Assembly: GCF_036370855.1 (NCBI RefSeq)
Contig: NC_088102.1
Location: 64,985,601-65,049,600 of the forward strand
DNA: 64,000 nucleotides
Direction: 5' to 3'
From: Dromaius novaehollandiae
Taxonomy: Eukaryota; Chordata; Aves; Casuariiformes; Dromaiidae
The position numbers were made by a program, and so were the translations under genes. This document shows, piece after piece, positions 52,980 to 64,000 of this stretch. Numbering within the stretch: the stretch's first letter is position 1; every line of letters starts with the position of its first letter. The notes beneath the pieces are model-generated. The model saw nothing but the letters and a program-made list of their open reading frames with translations. It ran no database searches and was not told the origin of the DNA.

Positions 52980-55900
52980 CTGAAAGAGAGGATGTGAAAG
53001 TCTGAATAGAGACAAGAGGGACACAACAGTTTTGATTAATTTTGGGAAGCAGATGTGTTCAGTCATTTTCTAACTGGGGTCTAATAAATTCTGCTAAGAT
53101 GGAGAAAAACGTGCTGGTTCTCTCGAAAGCTTTAACGAAATAGAATGAGTTATAATACATCTCCTCCAACTTGTTCCATATTGTTAACAAAGTATAAGAG
53201 AGATTAAAGTAATGGAGAAGCTTGAAAATCACTTAGTAAAAAATACTGTTCATTATTTATACAATGCCCACAGAAATCTCTCAGCATTTTAAAGACTTTC
53301 CCCGAAATGATCTGGGATGCCTCTCTTTCAAGTTCCCATTAGTAAGCAAAACTTACTATCATGCACCAAGCCCAGCAACTTTAATCAATTCACACAGCAT
53401 GATCCGTAGGACTGGGGAACGTAAGAGTCGCAGAGCAGCACAATTACAGTTCATTCTTGCTTTCAAGTTCACATCTCACCTTTTTTCTTTAAATACAGAT
53501 AGCTGACAACTTGCCTTACTCTTATTCATCATATCTCTCCTACATGCTTTGACGTTATTTCACCACTTTTATTACTCATGTTTTCCCTCATTATTTATTT
53601 ATTTTTGTAACATCTACTCTTTTATATCCCAAATCATGATCCACGTATTATTACCCCATAGTACTCTTTCTCAAAGCACGCTATGTAAATTTTGTTCTAT
53701 AAATGGCTGGCATGCAAGAGAAAATACACACAGAAAAATCTCTTTTACTCTGAACAACAAGAGATGCTTCTTCCTTGTTTTCTTTCTTTATTTGATTGTC
53801 AGACTGTGCCTGTGAATTTCTGTAATGGAAAAGAAACCCATCTGCAACATAATCATGTTTCTGATGCCATTGGTATTTTTGAGTAGCAGCAGGTAATAAC
53901 AGCATGAAGCACCATTCTGAAGTCCAAATAATGAGAAGAAAAAAGCTAAAATTCAAAAATTTAATCCCACTCATAGCTCTAAAATCATGTTATTTCTCAA
54001 AATTTGGAAACAGCTTATTCCAAAGTTAGCAGGACCATCCTTCTCTCATGTGACCAAAGCATGTTTCATTCTCATCTGTTTTCTTTACATATTACTATTT
54101 TGAAGTTCTCTTCTTCTAAGAGTAAGTGTAAATGTTACTAAAATCAGATGTAATTAAACAAACTTCATGAAAATTAGTTTTCTTAAAACCTTTATGGAAA
54201 TGAAGAACAACGCAATACCACTAGAAGGTCACAGTAAGCTAGATGCACCTGATAAGAGGGCAGTTCTGGCATGCTTATCCCCTTCCAAGGCACCAGAGTG
54301 TCTCACGGCTGTGTATGCGCAATACTAACAGCCCAAGCTCTAGCACAAGCGCACATACTTACGCTGCAGAAAAAAAATAACAAAACTCTTAGTAAATCTG
54401 CAATACATAACATTTAAACATAATATTTAAAGATCACCCTTTGGAACAAATAAGACGTCCGTGGAAAGTTTTCTGTAAGGTTCTGGGTACAACTATTAGT
54501 GTAAATGTTAACAACCAGGAAAAAGAGATCACAAAGTAGAAGACACCATTAGAGAACAGCTACTCAGGAAAAACACGCAAAGACAAAAGCCCCATCCGCC
54601 CCAGAAGAGTCTCCTTTTGCACAGCTGTGAACGTGCAGAACCCACCTAGCGAGCCTACTCAGAGCAGGAAAACCTCCAAATCCAAGGAAAAGGGAATATA
54701 ACATGCTTTTACAATAGTGAGATGACTATGGCAAGCTTTTGGTTACTAGACCATTAGCAATTAGTACAAGTAAATGCAGCGGGCTCATTTGTTTGTATGG
54801 GGACTTGCTACTTCATCTGCCTGAAGGATTTTTTTTTTTTTTTAATCCTGCCCCATGAGAACAAGAGAGGAAATCAGCAGGTTTTTGGTCACCTTGAATT
54901 ACAGACAGCTAGATGGAGTATTAATGGTATAATAAATATTTAAAGAAACAGAACAGTAGGATATTAGCCTCTCAGGCTGATAATATATCTAGTTGAGTGA
55001 CTTTTGAGAAAAGATCACAGAAAAATTTACAAGCTAGGAAAACCACAGACAAGAGCATCTCTCAAGGCAAGACTCACTGGGTCTTTTACAGCTTTTATTT
55101 GTGCCAGCATGTAGAAGGGCCAACAGACAGATCTTTGTACATGACTCCAGTGAGCTCTAAATTTCCTGAAACAGGCTGAGTGATATCTGGCCACAAAAAA
55201 AGAAAAAGTAACTATGGTTTGTGAATGGTCTTATACAAAAGGCCATGTACACCATTGGAGAGCCAGGCAGAAATGCGAAGGGAAGGAAGGGCAGCTGACA
55301 GATACGAAATGACAGGCCACAATAACCATCTCAGGCATGTTAAGTCAGATGTCAGGAAAGCTAAAAAGGAGAGAATTACTGTTGCGAAAATAAAAAGTAT
55401 GCCATATCACATCTGCCTGAAGAACACCCTGAGAAAGGTCTGTTCAAAGAAAAGACCAGATCCCAGAGATGTTTTGGAGAAAATAGTGTTTGCAGAAAAA
55501 CCATAGGACTCCTCTTTTGCAACATTGTATTAAAGAAATTTGCAGGATGGCTGGGCAAAATGACTGCGGAGACACCGGCCAGGAGGGGACAAACAGATAT
55601 ATGAACAGAAGTCCCATGAGATGATGAAGTACCTATAAAAGGAAGGACACAGAAGGAAAGGAAGGGCCTTCGCTAAGGTGAATTAATGGCTAGTCTCTGG
55701 ACAAAGGAAGCCCTTTCGTTTTGACCCCTCCCTCCCTCTTTTTTTTTGTTTGTTTGTTTTCTTTTTGATTGCTCCTATTCATAGTTTATTGCTGGTAAAA
55801 ATTTCAACAGCCCCAAAAAGCCTACCTGCTTGCAGGAGAAAATCCAATTTTTATGTCTGTGCCAGACAACCTTCCTAGGATGAAAGACCATTAGAATGAT

Positions 55901-58900
55901 GTGTATTAATACAGCTACAAATTGCTTCTAATTGAATTTAAAACAAGCATTGCAGCATGCTGTAAAATCTAATGATTTGTGTATGGGGTAGAGAAGGAAG
56001 GAGAAAGTTGCTCTGAGTCAGTGGGTTAAATGAAGCAACCTTTTTACAAAGGCATAACACACTGCATCCACCTTTTCCCTTTTAAAGCCTAAATACTCAA
56101 ATAAAACCACAGAATGAGCATGGCAACCCAGCAAAAACCCAAGGGAACTTCACTTAGCACAGTAATTTCCGTCTAGAGTAAGACTATCCAGGTTTTTTCC
56201 CCAAACTCCTCCACTCCCAAAATTAAATGTACAAAACAAGTGAACATAAAAACATCCCTGACTAGTCGCTGGTGTCTGAAACATAACGAGCCTCATATGA
56301 AAAAAAACACTGACAAACCTGTCTGCTTTGGTCACGCAAAGCAAGAAGGGGCTACTGCCTTCCTTTCACCAGCAATAATTACCTAGGCTTGTCTTGAGGG
56401 GCACTCAAGTGACAACCGAAATCCACAGGTTGATTAAGCTGGAAAAAAGCACCTCTATTTTAAGCTGTATTGTGTTGCCTTCCGAGGGCAGGCTTCAGGG
56501 AAAACTGGAGGTTTCGGAGCCACTCCTCGTCATCGAGCACTCTGCTCTTCAGACAAGACAAGTGAATATGAGCAACTAAGACACTCTGGGTGGGATTCAC
56601 CGCATTTAACTTGAGCCACCTAGAAATCAGGCAGATTAGCTAAGGTGATTATCCTCTGGATTTCCTCAACAGTCAACGGAGGTATCTACACCTCTCCTAT
56701 CAGCAATTCATCTCATCTACGCACCAGTGTCAGAACCAAGTCTCTCTCACTCCCCCAACTCTAGAAGAAGACCAGATGATCTTTAGATAGCTGAAGATAG
56801 GCAGAATAAATCACATCCTTACAACCAATCTCAAGGTAGAGCAAAGAAAGCTCACTAACTCAAGGAAGCTTCAAACATCACTGCAGCCCGGTTTCAGGCT
56901 AGAAACAGTTTGCTTCTAAGTCATCACACCCTGGGAGCTTAACACTGCAAGCTTAAAAAGCTTGTCCCTTCTCCATTTCTCTCCTCCCACTCTTCCAACC
57001 ACACATGCAAAACCAGAGGTTTGCTTTAAAGACAATCCAAGTTTATCAAAGCCAAACTGTTCAGCAGATAGCTTTGCATTTTAAGGATCTGTTGAAACAT
57101 TTTGGCACAGCTCTGTTTTGCAGGCTCTGCGCTCTTAGCAATACTCTCGGATACCTCAGATAATATTCGCTTAACCTTAAATTAGCTCTACTGTACAGAT
57201 GGTTATGCATAAAGTTACAGTAGGCAAAAGATCAGCAACTTATAGCAAGTCAAATGGCTTAAAATGGAATGGGGATAGACCCAAGAACAGAACTGAGGTG
57301 TCTCAAAGATCCCCGTTGGACTGTTTGAAAGCACTTAAAACTTCACAAGGAACAATGCAGCATCACACACAAGGAGATTTCAACCACACCTCTTCTAAGC
57401 TGATGTAAAACACAACTAAATAGGTTCTCCTACCTTTTCAGGACATTTGGCTTTCCAGGATATCACATAAAACAAAAGGAAAGAAAAAAAATATCCCTCT
57501 AATATTTTTGCTAGCAACTATTCTGTCACTAGTGGAAAAGATTCATGTTATTAGAAAGTAAGACACAGTGAATATCAATTCATTCTGCAGAAGAGCATGG
57601 AAATGGGTATTAACAGCTAACGGCGGAGTCTCAGCATTCTGTAAGGTCTTATTAAAGGCAAAGTTTGGTAAATGGTATATAGGAAGGCATGATCTCAAAA
57701 CAGTATATACTATCTCTAGAAGTAGAAAGCAACTAAGAGACTTGCAGAATACTAAGTTTATTATGGAGCTATGATTATACCCACATTTTCAAGGAACAAG
57801 CTGTTCTGCACTCCAGGCAGCCCTTCCAATCGCTGCTGAAGCAGCTCAGGTCCATCAGCTTCAGAAACCTGGACCTGATTTTTCAGGGAATGTAACAGTC
57901 TTTGAGCTGGATAAAAAGCACAGGCATTGCAGTGCTAACATACAAAATACAGATAAGGAAAAACATACGTTTTTGGATATTAAATACAAAGGCACAGTGC
58001 TAAAGATAAGCTGGTTTCAGAGTCACCCTGCAGGCATAGCCTGTCCTTGCTCCATCTTTAAGTCATTAACAGCTCTCCCCATACAAGGGACCTGGAGCAC
58101 TAATTTCCATCCCCCCAGCAGCAGTTTTACCCAAGTGAAAACCAGCTGACTTCAGCTCACGCGCCTGTGCTTTATCCCGATCCCAGTTGATGGCTGCCAA
58201 CAGCCTTCAAACAGCTCCTCATAACAGAGGCACAGAGCCTGCAGAGCACGGACCTCTCCAGCTTGGTTCTCTAACCTAAAACCTTACGTGAATCATTTTT
58301 TCACAGCAGAAGCAATGTCTTGTTGATAAGACCTTCTCTCTATTCATATTTGTGTAATACAGCAGAGTCTTCAACCTGGATCAGGGCCTCTAGGCCAACT
58401 GTCAGAAATACCTAATTAACAGCTACCCTAACAGAAAACCAACTGGAGTGTACAAAATGACCAGTATGACCTATGAACTGGTATCTGGAGTACTGTAAAG
58501 TGGAGCAATAAGGCTGCAAATCTACTTTCAAATTCATTTCATTTGTGAAAACCTAATTTCTAATTTCTCCTTCAATATCAGTACCTATCCCACGACTGTC
58601 AAACAGAAACAAGAGCAGTACAGGGTACAGCTGATCTTTTCTATCCTTATTATTGTAGCATACAAATAGCTGAGAGCTACCAAAGGGGAAGGAGAAAGAA
58701 GCATTATGTTTATAACAATTTCCCAGAGAACAACGAAGGGCAGCATGCCACATCTGGTATGGCCCGTAAACTAAATTTGGGGATGGAGCCCAACATACAG
58801 CAATGGAGAGGGAGAAGAGGGCGTTAGTTCAGGTAAATAGGGAAAGTCACAGTAAGACTAACTGAAAAAATGCATTTTGCAGTCTCATACAAGGCACTAG

Positions 58901-61574
58901 TTTTTAAGACATTGTTTTTAAGCATCGGGCAAATAATTGAACCCATTCATCAGCGGTAGTAGTGTCTTTGCTAATATACAGTAACAATGGAAATTTTGTA
59001 CCGTTCTCACAGGGCACCTCAAGGCAGGAGCTGAACGGGTCACCGCACAAATTGCCATGCATCTATCTCAAAGAGTCACTCCACATTACATCAAACAGGC
59101 CAGGGTTTAGGTTATTATTCAGGCTAGTTTCCGATGAATTTTATTTTCTTTCTTAGTTATGTATTGCCATTTTGGAAACTGTCAAAAACATGAAGTTCGC
59201 AGAACTATATTCCAAGATCAAAAACAACACACTTGCAACTACAGATTCCTTGGACTGCTGCACCCTTACGGTTTCTGCAGTGAAACTGCAGGTCTCAAGG
59301 AGCAAGATGTTTGCTTTGCTTTGTGTAGGTGGCAAGAAGAGAACAGCTACTCCAGGGATTAACTGTTTCATTTTGCTGTTTTCAAAAGAAAACTCAAATT
59401 GCACTCACTATGAGTAAGCTCACGGGTGCTGCACAGGGTTCTCCTTTAGGTATGACTCAAACGTTTCAGCTCCTTCCCAACAGGAAAATACCTCTAACTC
59501 AACACAGAACAAAACCTGAGCTCACGACTTCGTGCAAGAGAGAACATGTAGCACAGTCCCCTGACAGCACGTGATGGTTATATCATACGTGAAGCAGCTG
59601 CACTGCAGAGAGGGTTAAGTATTAAAAAAGGCTTGTTTTTTGCACCTGCAAAAGACAAGAAATGTTTAAATTCTTGCTATCTGAAGCACAGACAAAAACG
59701 CCTGACAGAAACTAGCTATTAAGAGAGATTTGTCTCAGGGCTTTCCATGTGCCACTACTGTATGCTCCACCAGAATGTCGGGCACAGCAGAAAGTGACTT
59801 TCATTCACCCAGCTCTCATCCCTGCCTCTCAAAATGACACGGATTCAATGTGTCAGTGCTTTCCTTTGCGTGACCAGGGCTAGAGCATCATGATCTCTTC
59901 ACAGAGATGGAGACAGAGACTGCAGCCTCAGGCCATTTCTGTAGGACGTGAAACAGAACATACAGAAAACACTTCTCATTAAGGGCTTAGGAAGAGGTCG
60001 TCCATGGGAAATAAAATAGACAAAGCAACATCTACGAGGCATCTGAGTCATTGAAGTGTTTTTCCATATTGTCCCATGGCAATCTGCACCCATGTATTTG
60101 GTACAAAGTACCACCGTGTCAGGTTTATAGACACTTCAAACTGATGTAAATGATCATACAAAGAAAAGGAGGGGAGAGGTATGATTCATTACGACTCAGA
60201 ACGTTACCTCCAAGGCCTAGAACTGAAGGCCGTCTTCAGCACACACGCAGGAAAGGTACCGGATGATAACAAGTTCAGTGACGAACGCAGATCAAGAATC
60301 TGACAGACTCCTCCAGCTGCACCACAGCTACCCGCAGCTTTCAGCCAGCACCATGCGAAGCGCAGGGCAAGCCAGGGTACACGCGGCAAGACAAGCAGCA
60401 GCAAACGAGAGCCTAGTGGCACCTCTCAGTGATCCTCTTCTCAAGGAGGAAGAGCTAGGAAAAGAATATTTTGGAAATACTTTGGCAACCAACAGGTTTT
60501 ATAAAGCAATTCTTTCTATCACACATTGGTCTATTTATATGGACATAGTTTTAAAGGTGATCATGTAATCCAGGCTATATATGGCTGTCAGCCCTTGGCA
60601 GTTTATAAGAAATACTCATGATACAACAAAAGGTAAAAAGATACTTCACATGGCCACATTTGCTTACAATTTCTTCTTATCTGAAGGCTATTCTCTTCCC
60701 CGAATGACTGTTTGCAATGAACAAAAACCTGTTCTCTGTTTTATTCTAGGGCTTATTTTTGAGGATGTCCTTTTCTGCAGGGGAACATATAATTCAGCAT
60801 AACTCAGAACTGAGAAGTGAGATGTGCAAGCCTTCCAAATGGAAAACTCCTGTAAAATAGCTTTGGGCTTAAATGAGCTTTAGTTCAGATTGTCTCCCTT
60901 CCCTTTTCTATCACCAGTTGCAACGCTGCATTTTGGTCAAGCTTTGAGACATGATATGATTATATGTGACTGTTGAGTGAAGGCTAAAAAATCTGCTTGT
61001 TGATATTAAACAAACAAGGAGGTTTTCCATGCCTAACAAAGTAGTCTTGGGAGAACTCCCAAGGGTGTCACTAGCTAAAGAGCTGGAAATACAAAGAGAA
61101 AAGCAGAGGAAATAAGTGGTCCCCGAGTTTCTCGGTACTCTTCTTCCCACTCACCCCAGCAGACTTTCTTACAGCTATGCCACCGCCGCCTCAGAACGCA
61201 AAGAGCTGCAACTCGGCAGTGAAGTCATTAGGGAGCCACAGTCCAACAAAATTTCAAGTTGCAATGTTAGCATAAGGCAAAGGATTAGATTACGGCTCCC
61301 ATGCAAGTCACAGCGCAGTTGTAACAGTGACTGTGCAATAGTAGCTGCATACTGCTGACAGCTTTGAACTAGCTAGCTTGATACAAGCCACAGCACAACT
61401 ATGGTAAAAAGAAGTTCAGGATGAACTTACTCCAATTTGGGGCAGGATTTACTGCTTAAATTTCCTCTGTGCTGCAGCTGTTGTACTTGTGTTAGCCTAC
61501 CTGTATCTGGTCCAAGTGTGCCTGCACCACGCTGTACTGCAGCGCAAGCGCCCATCTCTAATAAGCTCCTCTGG

Positions 61575-61670
61575 ATCACGCGCCTGCCTCGGTTTCTGCA
61601 CCTTTAAAATAAAGATCCTCGTACTCGCCACTGTGGTGGGGGCTAAATGGGATAATTCAGGATCTACTCA
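61575..61670 (+). repeat. MIR-like SINE core
   Basis: GCCTCGGTTTCTGCACCTTTA, AAATAAAGATCCTCGTACTCG and GTGGGGGCTAAATGGGATAAT follow the MIR/CORE-SINE order (CCTCAGTTTCC, TCTGTAAAATGGGGATAATA, GTGAGGATTAAATGAGATAAT). Confidence 0.5.
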
Positions 61671-61802
61671 GGTGCAACTTTTTGGTCATGTGGGCATCTA
61701 GAGAAAGAGCAAAAAGTAAATGATTTAAACTTCCCACACTAACATTGCTGCCTCCTAAAACCAGCATTCCCCTCTACATCAGCTATCATTGTTCTGCAAA
61801 CT

Positions 61803-61808
<6 letters not shown>

Positions 61809-61834
<26 letters not shown>
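61809..61834 (+). repeat. Poly(A) run of 26
   Basis: An uninterrupted A run after CTAACAGC, the longest homopolymer in the window; no element body is recognised. Confidence 0.85.
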
Positions 61835-64000
61835 TCCACACCCAACACACCGCAATAAGACCACCACAGCCTGCCCAGTCTCAATCTCATCCACACAGCT
61901 CAGCCATTTCTCTGATTTCAGGGAGCGTTTTCAGGGTCTACGGCAGGGAAGAACCAAAATGTTTTGGTCTCTTCCCATTTCTTATGGGTTACAAAAAGAT
62001 TGGAGACTTTAGCCATATCATTCAGTCAAGCAGATTATGCAAAGTAATGAACCAGAGAAGGTTTGTCAAAGGAGACAAGCAAACTCCTTTTCCCAGATAA
62101 CCAGTAGCCAGGTAGACCAGGACCTCTGGAATATAATCTCTGGTTTTTTTCAGCTGTACTTGTAAAGTATTATATCATATTTTAGTAAGTGTTCTGGAAA
62201 AAGTAGGCAGATGGTCAACACTGGATATAAAAGTAGTGATGGGAGAATAAAGAATGTCAGATGCAGTTAAAAAAAAAGCATTGTTCCATAGGAATTAAAA
62301 ACGTTCAGGAAGAAAATCAAAGCAGACAGCTTCAAAACAAAAGACCCAGAAGGCAGGACTGGATCTGTTTTTCTGAACATCAGTTCAAAAATCACATATG
62401 ACTGTTGAGTGAAGTGTAGAGGAATTGCTTCTTGATATTAAGCAAAGGGAGAGTTTGCCATTGATATCTGGTACAAGCATAAAACAACACTGATTTTGAC
62501 AGACTTATATTTCTGGTGCAGAATAGAGATTCCAGGTAAAAGGTAAGGCACTGCTTACTTTTATCTTTTTATATTCTGTACAGGTAAATTTTACTGTATC
62601 CCCATTTACTTTTATCCACTAAACTATTTAATTTCAATCCTGTAATTCCTGTTGTAAAAAGGATGTTCAGTCTCAATACTGAGCTGGCAAAAAATGATCA
62701 TTTCAAGCAACACATAGGGCAGAAGAGCGCCTCAGCCTGCAGCGGAGTACGTCTGAGTGTGTAAACACACCTTTTCCGACTCCTGAGCCATTTGGGCAGG
62801 AAGCGACTTGCAAGGACTCGAGCTGCAGCAAGGCTTCTCTCTCTGCAGCTCTCCTCGGGGCACTGCCTTCAGTCTCCTCTGCAGGTCAGACGTCCTCAGG
62901 CTTCTTCCCACCACTCCTGCCTGGCCTTCCCCAGAGGTGAGGGAGACAGGGGAAGAAACACCAGCAGAACTGGGATGCCATGCACAGGTGGTCGCTTGGG
63001 CACTATTCGAGTTGATGTGAGTAGCAAAAGGAAGCAACATCTCCTCTACAGCATTGGGAATATCTCAATAGCTTGGCTCCACCAGTGTAAATTGCTCCTA
63101 AATTCTGAATTTCTGTGCATTTCTGAATGCACCGAGTCAGTCTTTGAAAGAAGTAAAGCACAAAAGAGTGTCATGAGATTAGAAACCTCCTACAGTTAAT
63201 ACTAGAGAGAAAAGTTTCTGCTCCAGCAGATTTTTCTGGACTCTGCGTAAGCGCCATAGTGAAACAGCATTCGTGCATCAGGTGTATGGACTGGAGATTG
63301 GAAAGTAAAATCTGTCTTTGGCGCAGTGACAGGAAGGACAGCTGATGGGCAGAGGGATTCAGAGACTCGGTGCCAGCTCCAGAAGGTCGGAGGACCAGAA
63401 CGGAGAAGGCAAGCTGGGTCCCTGAGATGCCACTTGGCCCTGTCCCATCTGATCCTCTGCATAACCTCAGGGAGGAGAGGAAACGAGCTGGAACGAAGAC
63501 AGGCGTAGCTGGCACCCTTTTGGAAGGAATATATCAGCCAGAGATTGCAATGCCAAGATATTCTTTAGAATAAAACGTTAACTCCTTCTGCTAAGAGAAC
63601 ATTTGACCAAACTAATGATTCAGGAGCTTTGTTCTCCTTCCTTTGAAGGAAGCAGAGACACTGGAAATACGGAGTCTCCTCCACGTGTTGGTCCGTCTGT
63701 TCTTTCCCATGTCCATACAGAAAGGCAGTTTCATCCCTCTTGTGTTAGAGTTAGCACAAGGCTAATAAGAGAGCAGGACCAGCTACAGATAGCAAACTAG
63801 GCAGAAGAAATTAGTTAAAATTTCAGGTTACATTTAGCACTATGACAAATACTCACAAGAAAATAGTAATAGGATGAAAGGCTTTTAAGTTAGTTAATAT
63901 TAGAGAAAATAGTGTAAAAGGCTAATATCAAATCAGCCAAAACTGGTGAAACAGCAAGCTTCAGCTTGCAATAAGAAAAGCTACATATGATATACATGCA

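Larger units (their letters stand above)
52980..64000 (-). other. SERGEF: SERGEF intron (partial), no further exon recognised
   Basis: I searched the minus strand for other RCC1 blades (WGxxxxGQLG, CGxxH patterns) and found none, so the penultimate exon probably lies beyond the window and this intron exceeds 11 kb. SERGEF introns are very long in mammals, which fits. The sequence is AT-rich, with an A26 run (61809-61834), a MIR-like fragment near 61.6 kb, and GC-richer patches near 60.2-60.4, 62.75-63.0 and 63.3-63.5 kb whose open frames I could not assign. Confidence 0.7.

Noticed and set aside
55225..55506. 93-codon basic plus-strand open frame, considered as a LINE or gene fragment
   Set aside because: No reverse-transcriptase or other motif is recognisable. 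The Lys-rich composition reflects A-rich DNA.
56394..56579. Open frames on both strands with a donor-like CTAG|GTAATT on the minus strand
   Set aside because: The minus frame has a stop before the donor and no family resemblance; it is judged random.
60204..60568. GC-richer patch with open frames on both strands, considered as an RCC1-repeat exon
   Set aside because: None of the three minus-strand frames shows the WGxNxxGQLG or CGxxH signature, and splice sites do not fit.
61116..61200. Minus-strand donor GGG|GTGAGTGG near 61157, considered as a SERGEF exon edge
   Set aside because: No acceptable acceptor upstream and no frame resembling SERGEF.
62732..63040. Minus-strand open frame ending near a donor-like GAAAAG|GTGTGT, considered as the penultimate SERGEF exon
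   Set aside because: It lacks RCC1 blade motifs, and its phase at the donor (0) does not match the phase needed by the last SERGEF exon (1).

Overview
The window is vertebrate nuclear DNA, most likely avian or at least sauropsid. It has split exons with GT-AG junctions, large AT-rich introns with little repeat content, CR1 LINE tails of the bird/reptile type and old MIR-like SINE cores. There is no prokaryotic gene organisation. Almost none of the short open frames look coding. The supported genes are KCNC1 (voltage-gated potassium channel Kv3.1) on the + strand and the last coding exon of SERGEF (an RCC1-repeat protein, DelGEF) on the - strand. As I recall it, these two genes also converge tail-to-tail in human 11p15.

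Layout. 1-23063 is KCNC1 intron sequence; exon 1 (the T1 domain) was not found and presumably lies upstream. 23064-23997 is the large core exon, coding for S1 through S6. Reading through its donor to a stop at 24027-24029 gives the short Kv3.1a tail. 23998-38924 is a ~15 kb intron, followed by exon 3 (38925-39113). Two competing phase-1 terminal coding segments follow. One at 41107-41243 encodes a 45-residue tail resembling the long tail of the paralogue Kv3.2. The classical Kv3.1b tail is at 41925-41989, with a 3' UTR of about 1.1 kb. 43.1-52.8 kb is the interval between the converging genes and contains a perfect 213-bp tandem duplication at 49749-50174. 52813-52979 (-) is the SERGEF terminal coding exon, and 52980-64000 is SERGEF intron with no further exon recognised.

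The main discovery candidate is the Kv3.2-like tail exon inside KCNC1. It has an acceptor, correct phase, an intact 45-codon frame and a stop, and it ends in a class-I PDZ-type motif (S-I-L) that neither Kv3.1a nor Kv3.1b carries. This locus could therefore make three C-termini from one channel core, differing in PKC-site content and PDZ binding. Secondary items are a perfect CRE in a CpG-dense block just before exon 3, the 213-bp duplication, CpG-rich islets in intron 1, and a short, apparently tail-less SERGEF C-terminus.

All homology statements rest on my recall of the Kv3 and SERGEF families; no database search was run.
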